Positions 42,683 through 51,378 are shown, counted from the stretch's first letter. The stretch is DNA of 64,000 nt from Frankia sp. QA3 (GCF_000262465.1 NZ_CM001489.1:291384-355383); one strand, 5' to 3'. Translations and numbers: made by a program. Notes: generated by a model from the letters alone, not told the origin.

Positions 42683-43915
42683 ATGGACGAGGCTGCTGCG
42701 GCGGGCGAGACGACCGATGCTTCCTACGAGACGATTTCCTTCAGCCCGCTTGATCCGACCCTGGCGGACGACTTCTGGCCGAGGATGAACGCGCTGCGCG
42801 AGTCGTGCCCGGTGGCGTGGAGCGACCAGCCCTGGAGCGAGCGGAACGCCGGCTTCTGGATGGTCAACGACTATGCGGACGTGATGGCTGCCGCGACCAG
42901 CTGGAAGGCCTTCAGCAACGCACAGGGCGCCTCACCCGTCCAGTTCGACCTCGACGTGCTGCGGATGATCCCGCTGGAGACCGATCCTCCGCTGCACCGT
43001 GGGATCCGCCGCCTGCTGAATCCGTTCTTCGCGCCCGAGGCGCTCAAGAGCCAGGAGGAGGACATCCAGGGGCTGGTGGACCGGCTGCTCGACCGCTGCT
43101 CGGAGAGCGGCTCCGTCGACTTCGTCGTGAGCTTCGTCAACCTCCTGCCGCCCCTGGTCTTCTTCGAGGGCTTCCTCGAGCAGAAGGAGTCGGAGATCGG
43201 CTGGGTGCTCGAGGTCCTCGAGATCCTGCTCACCCGTCCGGAACGCGCCATGGAGGTTGCGCCCAGGCTGCTGGGCTGGGGTGCGGCGCTCCTCGAACAG
43301 CGCCGCGGTGAGGGCCGCCGGGACGATCTCGCGGGCACCATCGCCCACATGGGCCTGACCGGCGACGATGGGCTGCACCTCGACGAGAAGCAGCGCATCG
43401 AGACCATCAACCTCATGATCATGGCGGGCATGGAGACGACCATGGGCGGTCTGGGGAGCATCGGCTATTACCTCGGCACCCACCAGGCGGTGCGCGCGGA
43501 GCTCCGCGACGCGGACGACCAGTTGCTCGGCCGGGTCGTCGAGGAGTTTCTGCGCTTCGAGTCCCCGGTGCCGACCGCCGGCCGCACCGTGACCGAGGCC
43601 ACCCGGATGAGCGGGTGCCCGATGAGGGCGGGCGATCGTGTCCTGCTCAACTGGGCTGCCGCCAACCGGGATCCGGAGCAGTTCCCCGAGCCGGACACCC
43701 TCGACTTCGCACGCGAGAACGTGTCCTCCCACGTGGCCTTCGGCGCCGGCATCCACCGCTGCCTCGGCAACCATCTCGCCCGCCGTGAGCTCAAGGCGAG
43801 TGTCAGGGCCATCTGCGCGCTGAGCCGTTTCGAGATCGACCCAGGCTTCACGCCGAGGTACCGGCCTGGTTTCGCCCGCGGTCCGATCAGCCTGCCCGTC
43901 ACTGTCGCGCGCTGA
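42683..43915 (+). CDS. Cytochrome P450
   Basis: The 410-residue P450 has the I-helix region MAGMETTMGG (A-G-x-E-T), ExxR in VEEFLRFES, and heme ligand Cys360 in FGAGIHRCLGNH. It differs from the P450 at 30834 outside these motifs. GGGAG at 42673-42677 supports the second of two adjacent ATGs (42683). It is divergent from the ferredoxin/reductase operon. A strong terminator follows, so it is a single-gene unit. Confidence 0.94.
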   Translation: MDEAAAAGETTDASYETISFSPLDPTLADDFWPRMNALRESCPVAWSDQPWSERNAGFWMVNDYADVMAAATSWKAFSNAQGASPVQFDLDVLRMIPLETDPPLHRGIRRLLNPFFAPEALKSQEEDIQGLVDRLLDRCSESGSVDFVVSFVNLLPPLVFFEGFLEQKESEIGWVLEVLEILLTRPERAMEVAPRLLGWGAALLEQRRGEGRRDDLAGTIAHMGLTGDDGLHLDEKQRIETINLMIMAGMETTMGGLGSIGYYLGTHQAVRAELRDADDQLLGRVVEEFLRFESPVPTAGRTVTEATRMSGCPMRAGDRVLLNWAAANRDPEQFPEPDTLDFARENVSSHVAFGAGIHRCLGNHLARRELKASVRAICALSRFEIDPGFTPRYRPGFARGPISLPVTVAR

Positions 43916-43923
43916 CACCACCC

Positions 43924-43958
43924 GCTGGTGGGGCCGTCGTGGTCGCGGCCCCACCAGC
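43924..43958. terminator. Strong hairpin after the P450 gene
   Basis: GCTGGTGGGGCCG and CGGCCCCACCAGC form a perfect 13-bp stem with a 9-nt loop, starting 8 bp after the P450 stop codon. Confidence 0.85.
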
Positions 43959-43978
43959 ACCCGCACCTCGCGAAGCTC

Positions 43979-44010
43979 TTGACCAGATTCAAAATCAGTG
44001 TAGATTTTGA
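43979..44010 (+). promoter_or_regulatory. Importer promoter TTGACC-N16-TAGATT with perfect 8-bp palindrome
   Basis: TTGACC at 43979-43984 and TAGATT at 44001-44006 form a promoter. TCAAAATC (43989-43996) and GATTTTGA (44003-44010) are perfect inverted repeats around AGTGTA and overlap the -10 box. A repressor bound here would block the ABC-transporter operon. Confidence 0.65.
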
Positions 44011-44091
44011 CAAATATTCTGTGATGATGGACACATTTATCGAGGGGTTGGCGGCGTGGAGACGGGCCGGCCTCCGACTGGAGGAGACACG

Positions 44092-45282
44092 GTGTCCCAC
44101 ACGACGATCCGGTTGCCGCGGGCCTCGGCAGGGCGCCGATGCCGCGCATTGATCCCGACGGCGTTACTCGCGGCGGCCGCCGCTCTGGCTGCCTGTGCAA
44201 GCTCGGACGGCGGCCAGGGGGTACAGGCCCCGCCGTCCGGGTCAGGGGCATCCGGGTCAGGGTCCGCTCAGGTGACCGCAGCCCGGGCCGAGGTCGACAA
44301 GCTCCTCAAACCGCCGACGTCCATCGGCATCGACCAGCCGCTGCGGGAAAAGCCGCGCGGCGGCCAGACCATCGTGTTCCTGTCCTGCGAGACCGGGCTG
44401 TGCCAGGTGCTCGGCAGCGGGATGAAGGATGCGGCCCACGCCGCCGGCCTGCAGTACAAGAGCCTGCCGATCACGTTGGCCAACCCCGCGACGCTGATCG
44501 CCGGGATGCAGCAGGCCCTCCAGATGAACCCGAAGCCGGTCGGGGTGGTCTTCGCCGGCATCCCGGAGGCCGTCTGGGCCGGCCAGGTGCCCGCCTTCGA
44601 GAAGGCCGGTGTGCCGCTCATCCCGGTGGCGGTGGGGGAGGTCAAGACCGGGCCGGCGGTACCTGCCGGGCTCGACGGTCCGGTCGACGCCCGAGCGCAG
44701 GCCGCCGCCGTCGCGAACTACTTCATCGCCGACTCGAACGGCAAGGGCAAGGCCCTGGCCGTCAACGTCCCTGACGTCGGCGCACTCAAGATCGCCGTCG
44801 ATGCCTTCACGACAACCGTGCGGAAGGGATGCACCGACTGCGTCACCGACACGGTCGACGTGACGCTGGCGCAGGTCGCGAGCAACGGCGTGGTTCCCGC
44901 GGTCGTCTCCGCGCTGCAGCGCAAGCCGGACATCACCTACGTGATGACCCCTCAGGGCGAATGGACCCAGGGTCTGCAGGCCGCGGTGCGGGCGGCCGGC
45001 CTGGACAAGGTCCAGCTCATCGGGATCAACCCGGCGAAGTTCAACCAGCAGGAGCTGCTGACTGGAGACTCCACCGCGTTCAGCCTTCTCCCCTTCAAGA
45101 TCATGGCGTGGAAGGGCGTCGACATCGCGCTGCGCCACGCCGAGGGAACACCGGTGCGGGACAGCGACGTGCTGCTGCCGCTCCAGCTGCTGACCAAGGC
45201 GACCGTCGGCACGCCGGCGGACTCCATCGACCGTCCGACCGACTATCAGGCGCAGTTCACCAAGCTGTGGAAGCTCTCGTGA
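44092..45282 (+). CDS. Periplasmic-binding lipoprotein of a sugar-type ABC importer
   Basis: The 396-residue protein has a basic N-terminus, a hydrophobic stretch and lipobox LAAC (Cys35), so it is an exported lipoprotein. The rest resembles RbsB-type binding proteins (VFLSCETGLCQVLGSGMKDAA; LIPVAVGEVKTGPAVP). The GTG at 44092 follows GGAGGAG. The location within the catabolic cluster suggests that it binds the pathway substrate rather than a sugar. The ATPase gene overlaps by GTGA. Confidence 0.88.
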   Translation: MSHTTIRLPRASAGRRCRALIPTALLAAAAALAACASSDGGQGVQAPPSGSGASGSGSAQVTAARAEVDKLLKPPTSIGIDQPLREKPRGGQTIVFLSCETGLCQVLGSGMKDAAHAAGLQYKSLPITLANPATLIAGMQQALQMNPKPVGVVFAGIPEAVWAGQVPAFEKAGVPLIPVAVGEVKTGPAVPAGLDGPVDARAQAAAVANYFIADSNGKGKALAVNVPDVGALKIAVDAFTTTVRKGCTDCVTDTVDVTLAQVASNGVVPAVVSALQRKPDITYVMTPQGEWTQGLQAAVRAAGLDKVQLIGINPAKFNQQELLTGDSTAFSLLPFKIMAWKGVDIALRHAEGTPVRDSDVLLPLQLLTKATVGTPADSIDRPTDYQAQFTKLWKLS

Positions 45283-46856
45283 CGGCGGGGTTACCTCGGC
45301 CGCCCGCCGGCGATGCCGAGGCGACCACGCACCTCCTGGAGGTCCGGGGACTGACGAAGACCTTCGTCGCGACACCGGCGTTACGGGCGCTCGACCTCAC
45401 GATCGCGCCCGGTGAGGTGCACGCGTTGCTGGGCGAGAACGGCTCCGGCAAGTCGACCTTCATCAAGATCCTCTCCGGCTACCACACACCCGACCCGGGC
45501 GGAGAGGTCTTCGTCGGCGGACATCCGTTACCCTTCGGCGCTCCGGATTCCTCCTACGACCTCGGCTGTCGCTTCGTCCATCAGGACCTCGGCCTGGTGG
45601 AGAGCCTCTCCGTCGCCGACAATCTGTCGCTCACGACAGGCTTCCCCACGCGGTGGGGGACGGTGCGCGGGCGTGAGCTACGGCGGCGCGTCGCGGCGGC
45701 CCTGGAGATCGTCGGCCTGGACCTCGATCCCCACCAGCCCGTCTCCGCGTTGTCGCCGGCGATGAAGACCGGTGTCGCGGTGGCGCGGGCCCTGCGGGAG
45801 GACGACGGGAGGGCGGCCGGCCTGCTCGTCCTCGACGAGCCCACGGCCACCCTGCCGGTGGAGGAGGTCCGGCATCTGCTGGAGATCGTCCGGACCATCG
45901 CCGCCCGCGGCATCGGCGTCGTCTATGTCACCCACCATCTGGACGAGGTCTTCGAGCTCGCCGACCGGGTGAGCGTCCTGCGGGACGGTCAGAAGGTGGT
46001 CACCACCTCGGTGCGCGACATCGATCACACGACCCTCGTCCACCATCTCATCGGCCGGGGGCTCGATGAGGCCCATGCGGCCTCCACGGCGCTTCCGGTC
46101 GGCGAGGACGTCGTGCTCGCCGTGGCCGATCTCGCGGCCGGCCCGCTGCGCGACATGGACCTGCGGGTCCGGGCGGGGGAGGTGGTCGGCATCGCCGGAC
46201 TGACCGGGTCGGGTCGGGACACATTGCTACCTGCGATCTTCGGAGCCGTCGCCCGGTCCCGGGGAACGGTGCGGGTCGGCGCTGGTGCCCGGCCCGTCGC
46301 CGGCCCGCGGGACTCCATCGCGGCCGGCCTGGTGTACCTGCCGGCGGACCGCAAACTCCACGGGGGAGTGATGAGCCTGACCGCGCGGGAGAATCTCACG
46401 CTTCCCCGGCTCGGCGATTTCTGGCGAGCCCCCCTGCTGCGCCGTCGGGCGGAGTCGTCTCAGGCGCGCGACTGGTTCGCGCGCCTGGACGTCCGCCCGG
46501 CCGACGCGGCGGAGCGGCCGCTGTTCTCGCTCAGCGGAGGCAACCAGCAGAAGGTGCTCGTCGCGAAATGGCTACGGTGCTCGCCGACGGCGCTGCTGCT
46601 CGACGAGCCGACCCAGGGCGTCGACATCGGTGCGAAGGCGGAGATCCATCGGCAGCTGCTCGCCGCGGTGGCGGCCGGCGCGGGTGCGGTCGTGAGCTCC
46701 GCCGACATCGACGAGGTCGTGGCGCTGTCCCACCGGGTGCTCGTCCTGCGGGCTGGGCAGGTGGTCGCCGAGCTCGTGGGTGACGAGATCTCGGTCGCCA
46801 CGATCACCCGCGAGTCTCTCGGTTCGGGGGCCGCGACGCAGGCGAGCGCGGCATGA
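45279..46856 (+). CDS. ABC importer ATPase with two nucleotide-binding domains (RbsA/MglA type)
   Basis: The 525-residue protein has two ABC domains. NBD1 has Walker A GENGSGKST (52-60) and Walker B LLVLDEP (182-188), but its signature reads LSPAM (158-162) rather than LSxGQ. NBD2 has the degenerate Walker A GLTGSGRDT usual in this family and a normal signature LSGGNQQKV. It energises the permease at 46853. Overlaps both neighbours by 4 nt. Confidence 0.93.
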   Translation: MTAGLPRPPAGDAEATTHLLEVRGLTKTFVATPALRALDLTIAPGEVHALLGENGSGKSTFIKILSGYHTPDPGGEVFVGGHPLPFGAPDSSYDLGCRFVHQDLGLVESLSVADNLSLTTGFPTRWGTVRGRELRRRVAAALEIVGLDLDPHQPVSALSPAMKTGVAVARALREDDGRAAGLLVLDEPTATLPVEEVRHLLEIVRTIAARGIGVVYVTHHLDEVFELADRVSVLRDGQKVVTTSVRDIDHTTLVHHLIGRGLDEAHAASTALPVGEDVVLAVADLAAGPLRDMDLRVRAGEVVGIAGLTGSGRDTLLPAIFGAVARSRGTVRVGAGARPVAGPRDSIAAGLVYLPADRKLHGGVMSLTARENLTLPRLGDFWRAPLLRRRAESSQARDWFARLDVRPADAAERPLFSLSGGNQQKVLVAKWLRCSPTALLLDEPTQGVDIGAKAEIHRQLLAAVAAGAGAVVSSADIDEVVALSHRVLVLRAGQVVAELVGDEISVATITRESLGSGAATQASAA

Positions 46857-47923
46857 GCACGCGGCGCGGTCTCCGCCTCGGTTTCGACCGGTTCAGCGGC
46901 CTCTACCTCTGGGCGCTGTTCATCGTGGTCTTCGGTATCTGGACCCCGGACCTCTTTCTCACCACGGGCACCCTGCATTCGGTGGCCTCCCAGCAGGCCG
47001 TCGGCGCGATCGTCGCCCTCGCGGTCCTGATGCCCATGGCCGCCGGGGCCTACGACCTCTCGGTCGGGGCGACCGTGAACCTGGCCGCGATCCTGGTCAC
47101 GGTGCTCCAGACGGAGCAGGGGTGGGGAATGTGGCCCGCCATCGGTGTCACGGTGGCGGCCAGCCTGGCGGTGGGCGTCGTCAACGGCTTCATCGTCACG
47201 AGGCTGAAGGTGAACTCGTTCATCGCCACCCTCGGCTCCGCGTCCATCATCCTGGCCGTGCAGTCGATCGTGTCGGGCCAGAGCCAGCCTCTCCCGCCGG
47301 CCTCCCGTGCGTGGACGCAACTCACCCAGCGTGAGGTGGCCGGGTTCCAGCTCATCGTGCTCTACCTTCTCGTCATCGCCGTGTTGGCCTGGTGGGCGCT
47401 GAACCACACGCCCGCGGGCCGCTACGTCCACGCGGTCGGTGGCAACGTGGAGGCGGCGCGATTGTCGGGAGTCCGCACGCGGCTGTGGACGTTCCTCATG
47501 CTGGTCATCTCCAGCACCTTGTGCGGCGTCGCGGGTGTCCTGTACGCCTCACTCAGCGGCCCGTCGCTCACCTTCGGTGGCGCACTTCTGCTGCCCGCGT
47601 TCGCCGCGGTGTTCCTCGGGTCCACGCAGCTCACCCCGGGACGCTTCAACGTCTGGGGGACGCTGATCGCGATGTACGCCCTGGCCACCGGGATCAAGGG
47701 ACTTCAGCTCGTCACCGGTGTCCAGTGGCTCGCGGACATCTTCAACGGCACCGCCGTGATCACCGCCGTCGCCTTCGCCGTCTGGCGGCAGGGCAGGGTG
47801 GTCACCCGCGGTCGCGACGCCACGCGAACCGCCACGACGAGCGAGGAACCACCGCCCGATCCACCCGATCCCGACCCGGCCCCGCCGGAGAAGTCGCCCG
47901 AGGCGGCCGCGTCGGTCCAATAG
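46853..47923 (+). CDS. ABC importer permease (RbsC type)
   Basis: The 356-residue membrane protein has about eight to ten hydrophobic helices and the RbsC-type loop (NGFIVTRLKVNSFIATLG), with AGRYVHAVGGNVEAARLSGV. The C-terminal 45 residues are Pro/Glu-rich and probably cytoplasmic. It completes the importer with the genes at 44092 and 45279. One transmembrane subunit is encoded, so it likely works as a homodimer. Confidence 0.92.
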   Translation: MSTRRGLRLGFDRFSGLYLWALFIVVFGIWTPDLFLTTGTLHSVASQQAVGAIVALAVLMPMAAGAYDLSVGATVNLAAILVTVLQTEQGWGMWPAIGVTVAASLAVGVVNGFIVTRLKVNSFIATLGSASIILAVQSIVSGQSQPLPPASRAWTQLTQREVAGFQLIVLYLLVIAVLAWWALNHTPAGRYVHAVGGNVEAARLSGVRTRLWTFLMLVISSTLCGVAGVLYASLSGPSLTFGGALLLPAFAAVFLGSTQLTPGRFNVWGTLIAMYALATGIKGLQLVTGVQWLADIFNGTAVITAVAFAVWRQGRVVTRGRDATRTATTSEEPPPDPPDPDPAPPEKSPEAAASVQ

Positions 47924-47932
47924 CGGTATCGC

Positions 47933-47961
47933 TTGAAATCTAATCAAATGCAGAGTAGAAA
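47933..47961 (+). promoter_or_regulatory. Promoter TTGAAA-N17-TAGAAA
   Basis: TTGAAA (47933-47938) and TAGAAA (47956-47961) lie 75 bp before the SDR start at 48036, in an AT-rich island after the permease gene. It resembles the other cluster promoters and also has TCTAA next to the -35 box. Confidence 0.5.
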
Positions 47962-48035
47962 AATGAGGATGCTTGCCTTGCCGCTGCATCGACGCGGTGG
48001 CAAGCCGTTCCCGAATGGTCGTTGAGGGAGAACAC

Positions 48036-48932
48036 ATGGGATCGCTGGACGGTCGCGTGGCCATCGTCACCGGCGCGGGACGTGGCATCGGGGCATCGGT
48101 CGCGAAGCTCTTCGCGCTGGAAGGCGCGTCGGTCGTCGTCAATGACGTCGGCGCGTCGCTGAGCGGACTGGAGTCCGACGGCAGCCCGGGTGAGGAGCTC
48201 GTGCGCGAGATTCAGGCCTCGGGAGGCAAGGCGCTGGCCAACGGGGCCGACGTCAGCGATCACGAAGCCGTCCGGGAGATGGTGGCGTCCGCCGTCGACA
48301 CCTTCGGCAAGCTCGACATCCTCGTCAACGTCGCCGGCATCCTGCGAGACCGGATGATCTTCAACATGACCGAGGCCGAATGGGACGCGGTCATCCGGGT
48401 GCATCTCAAGGGCCACTTCAACACCATTCAGTCCGCGTCGGCGTACTGGCGGCAGCTCGGGGACCCAAACGCCCAGCACCGCGTCATCAACTACACCTCC
48501 CGCGCCGGTCTGCACGGTGCCCCCGGGCAGCCGAACTACTCCGCGGCCAAGATGGGGATCGTCGGTCTCACGTACTCCTGCGCCGTCGCGTTGAAGCGGT
48601 ACGGCGTCACCACCAACGCGGTCTCACCGGCCGCAGCGACCCGGATGACGGACACCGCGCGCAAGTCGGGCGTGGACGGACTCGGCCAGGACGAGCTGTC
48701 GCCGGACAACATCGCGCCCCTCGCGGCCTGGCTCGCCTCCGAACAGTCCGGATGGTGCAACGGTCATGTTCTTCACGCCCGCGGGCTGGAGATCAACCTG
48801 TACAGCGACCCGAAGCCCATCGCCACCGTCCGAGCGCCAGGAAAGGCATGGAACCTGGGAACCCTCGGCAAGGAACTCGAGGCCACCTTCCGGCCGATCA
48901 CCGACGCGGCCCCGGCGAACCCCTTCGTATGA
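48036..48932 (+). CDS. Short-chain dehydrogenase (17beta-HSD4-like 3-hydroxyacyl-CoA dehydrogenase)
   Basis: The 298-residue SDR has TGAGRGIG at 12-19, an ND after strand 2 (VVNDVGAS), Ser155, Tyr168 and Lys172 (YSAAK), and a long C-terminal extension. This resembles the dehydrogenase unit of multifunctional enzyme type 2 (HSD17B4), which oxidises 3-hydroxyacyl-CoA made by MaoC hydratases. GAGGGAG precedes the ATG. It overlaps the aldolase gene by ATGA. Confidence 0.9.
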   Translation: MGSLDGRVAIVTGAGRGIGASVAKLFALEGASVVVNDVGASLSGLESDGSPGEELVREIQASGGKALANGADVSDHEAVREMVASAVDTFGKLDILVNVAGILRDRMIFNMTEAEWDAVIRVHLKGHFNTIQSASAYWRQLGDPNAQHRVINYTSRAGLHGAPGQPNYSAAKMGIVGLTYSCAVALKRYGVTTNAVSPAAATRMTDTARKSGVDGLGQDELSPDNIAPLAAWLASEQSGWCNGHVLHARGLEINLYSDPKPIATVRAPGKAWNLGTLGKELEATFRPITDAAPANPFV

Positions 48933-50095
48933 GCATCCGAGGCAAGGCCTTCATCGCCGGGGCCTACGAGCACCCCGGGCGCGAGCTCCCCGACCATTCG
49001 ATCCCGCGAATCCACGCCGAGGTTGCGCTGGGTGCACTCGCCGACGCCGGACTGACCCTCGTCGACGTCGACGCCTACTTCTGCGCCGCCGACGCCCCGG
49101 GCCTTGGCGGGCTCGCCATGGCCGACTATCTCGGCCTGCGCGTCCGGTACACGGACAGCTCCGACATGGGCGGATCGGTCTACCTCAGTCACGTCGGCCA
49201 CGCGGCGGCCGCCATCGCCGCCGGCAAGTGCAGCGTCGCCCTCATCACGCTCGGCGGGCGTCCCCGCACGACGTCACTGCGAGCGCCCGGCCAGCTCATG
49301 GGCGCGCCCCCGGAAGCCGGATTCGAGCCGGTTTTCGGCCTGAACGTGAGCGCGGTGTACGCACTGGCGGCGGCCCGGCACATGTATCGGTACGGCACGA
49401 CCAGTGAGCAGCTCGCGGAGATCAAGGTGGCGGCATCACTGCACGCCCAGCACAACGAAAACGCCCTGCTCCGTAAGCCCGTCACCGTCGAGCAGGTCGT
49501 CTCCTCGCCCATGGTCAGCAGCCCGCTGCACCGACTCGACTGCTGCGTCGTCACCGACGGCGGCGGGGCGCTGGTCCTGGTCAACGAGGACATCGCCCGC
49601 GGCCTCGACCGGCGGTGCGTGAAGGTCCTCGGGCACGGCGAGGCGATCGAGCACAGCCACGGCGGCTGGCAGGACATCACCGTCACCGGCGCCGTGCGGT
49701 CGGGACGGGACGCCTTCGACGAGGCCCGCGTCACTCCCGCCGACGTCGACTACGTCGGCCTGTACGACTCCTTCACCGTCACCGCGCTGCTGGCCATCGA
49801 GGATCTCGGCTTCTGCGCGAAGGGCGAGGGCGGGCGCTTCGTCCTGGACGGCGCGCTGCAGGCGCCACACGGCGTGCTGCCGTTCAACACCGACGGCGGC
49901 TCGCTGTGCAACAACCATCCCGCCAACCGTGGCGGGATGACCAAGATTATCGAGGCGGTCCGCCAGGTGCGTGGCGAGGCGCATCCCGCGGTGCAGGTAC
50001 CCGGGTGCGAGATCGCCCTCGCGCACGGGACCGGCGGCTGGTTGACGACCCGCATGGGCAACGCGACGGTCATCCTCGGCAGGGAGGACGCGTGA
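48929..50095 (+). CDS. Cys-less thiolase-fold protein, Ltp2-like retro-aldolase
   Basis: The 388-residue protein has the thiolase/SCP-x fold (HAEVALGALADAGLTLVDVD; VGLYDSFTVTALLAIEDLGF). By alignment with the thiolase at 19436, the nucleophilic Cys is replaced by Gly in DMGGSVYLS, as in Ltp2 aldolases of sterol side-chain degradation. Ltp2 works with a DUF35 partner, and the next gene (GTGA overlap) encodes one. It therefore probably splits a beta-hydroxyacyl-CoA by retro-aldol rather than thiolysis. Substrate is inferred, not shown. Confidence 0.8.
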   Translation: MSIRGKAFIAGAYEHPGRELPDHSIPRIHAEVALGALADAGLTLVDVDAYFCAADAPGLGGLAMADYLGLRVRYTDSSDMGGSVYLSHVGHAAAAIAAGKCSVALITLGGRPRTTSLRAPGQLMGAPPEAGFEPVFGLNVSAVYALAAARHMYRYGTTSEQLAEIKVAASLHAQHNENALLRKPVTVEQVVSSPMVSSPLHRLDCCVVTDGGGALVLVNEDIARGLDRRCVKVLGHGEAIEHSHGGWQDITVTGAVRSGRDAFDEARVTPADVDYVGLYDSFTVTALLAIEDLGFCAKGEGGRFVLDGALQAPHGVLPFNTDGGSLCNNHPANRGGMTKIIEAVRQVRGEAHPAVQVPGCEIALAHGTGGWLTTRMGNATVILGREDA

Positions 50096-50520
50096 CGCTC
50101 CCCGCGCCGGTTCCGGACATCACGCCGGAGACCGAGACCTTCTGGAAGGCGACCGCGACGGGACGCCTGCTGATTCAACGCTGTGCCGAGTGCGAACGGT
50201 GCGTATGGTACCCGCGGTTTCTCTGCCCGGCCTGTCACAGCACCGACCTGCTGTGGACGGAGGCATCCGGGCGCGGCACGGTGCACAGCGCGACGGTGAC
50301 CAGCCGCGGGATCCTCGACTACAAGGACGCGGGGAGCTACGTACTCGCGCTCGTCGAACTCGACGAGGGTCCCAAGATGCTCACGAACGTCGTGGAGTGC
50401 GACCCGGCCGAGGTGTTCATCGGGCAGCGCGTCGAGGTCGTCTTCCACGACACCGGCGCGGGCGTGGCGCTTCCCCGTTTCCGCCCGGTCACCGAGGCCG
50501 TCGCCATCCCCGGGGCCTGA
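50092..50520 (+). CDS. DUF35 zinc-ribbon / OB-fold acyl-CoA-binding partner
   Basis: The 142-residue protein has the DUF35 rubredoxin-like ribbon with two Cys pairs (CAEC and CPAC) and an OB-fold (GTVHSATVTSRG; LVELDEGPKMLTNVVEC). Such proteins are required partners of Ltp2-type aldolases. The GTG start overlaps the aldolase stop by 4 nt, and the MaoC pair follows immediately, as in sterol side-chain operons where hydratase and aldolase form one complex. Confidence 0.9.
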   Translation: MTLPAPVPDITPETETFWKATATGRLLIQRCAECERCVWYPRFLCPACHSTDLLWTEASGRGTVHSATVTSRGILDYKDAGSYVLALVELDEGPKMLTNVVECDPAEVFIGQRVEVVFHDTGAGVALPRFRPVTEAVAIPGA

Positions 50521-50521
50521 C

Positions 50522-50962
50522 ATGGCACCGTCCCGCTTCGTCGTCGAGCAGGGTCACCTGCTCGCCTTCGGTCGCGCCATCGGGGCCCCGCCACCCGGCC
50601 GCGCCGGCCTCGCCGCGCTCGACCCTCCCGCGCCGGTGCCCCCGACCTTCGTCGCGGCGTCCGCGCTGCACGACCCGGAGCACCTGCGTGGCCTTCGGTC
50701 GACCGGGCCGCTGGCGGCACCACCGGACGGCGGTTCCCTCCTGCACGCGGAGCAGCACTTCGAATACCTCGCGCCGATCCGCGTGGGCGACGTTCTCGAG
50801 GTCGAGCGAACCGACGGCCGTCGGTGGGAGAAGAAGAGCCGCCACGGCGGCCGCCTGCGGTTCCGTGAGGTCATCACCGATTACCGGTTTCCGAACGGTG
50901 CGCTGAGCGTGCGATCCCGAATGATCCTGGTGGAGACACCACCCGCGGAGGGGATGCCATGA
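50522..50962 (+). CDS. MaoC-like hot-dog protein, non-catalytic subunit A
   Basis: The 146-residue protein is a paralogue of the one at 27350: VVEQGHLLAFGRAIG, PPTFVAASAL, LLHAEQHFEYLAPIRVGDVL and GGRLRFREVITDY align by eye. It lacks the hydratase Asp/His motif. It starts 2 bp after the DUF35 stop and overlaps the catalytic MaoC subunit by ATGA. Confidence 0.85.
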   Translation: MAPSRFVVEQGHLLAFGRAIGAPPPGRAGLAALDPPAPVPPTFVAASALHDPEHLRGLRSTGPLAAPPDGGSLLHAEQHFEYLAPIRVGDVLEVERTDGRRWEKKSRHGGRLRFREVITDYRFPNGALSVRSRMILVETPPAEGMP

Positions 50963-51378
50963 TCCTCCCCCGAATCGGGGACCAGCGCCGGGCGGTGGTC
51001 TGTCCCGAAGTGACCCGCACGCAGATCGTGCAGTTCGCCGGCGCGACGGGCGACCTCAGCCCGCTGCACGTGGACGAGCCGGCCGCCGTGGAACTCGGGT
51101 ACCCGTCGGTCATGGCCCACGGCATGCTCACGATGGCGGTGACGGGCTCGCTTCTCACCGAGTGGTGGGGCGACGACCGCCTCACCGCCTTCGGTGCCCG
51201 GTTTCTGGCCCCCGTGTGGCCCGGTGACGAGCTCACGGCCGTGGCTGTCGTGACGGCGGTGCGGGGGACCCGGCCGGGATCATGCGTCGATCTTCAGCTG
51301 ACGACGACGAACCAGTCCGGCGTGGTGGTGCTGACCGGTACGGCGACCGTCCGCATGGTCGAACCGGTGGGGGGCTGA
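50959..51378 (+). CDS. MaoC-family enoyl-CoA hydratase, catalytic subunit B
   Basis: The 139-residue protein has the hydratase motif GATGDLSPLHVDEPAA followed by SVMAHGMLTM, with Asp and His at catalytic positions. It pairs with the preceding gene and feeds the SDR at 48036 or the aldolase at 48929. It is paralogous to 27829-28245. Confidence 0.9.
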   Translation: MILPRIGDQRRAVVCPEVTRTQIVQFAGATGDLSPLHVDEPAAVELGYPSVMAHGMLTMAVTGSLLTEWWGDDRLTAFGARFLAPVWPGDELTAVAVVTAVRGTRPGSCVDLQLTTTNQSGVVVLTGTATVRMVEPVGG

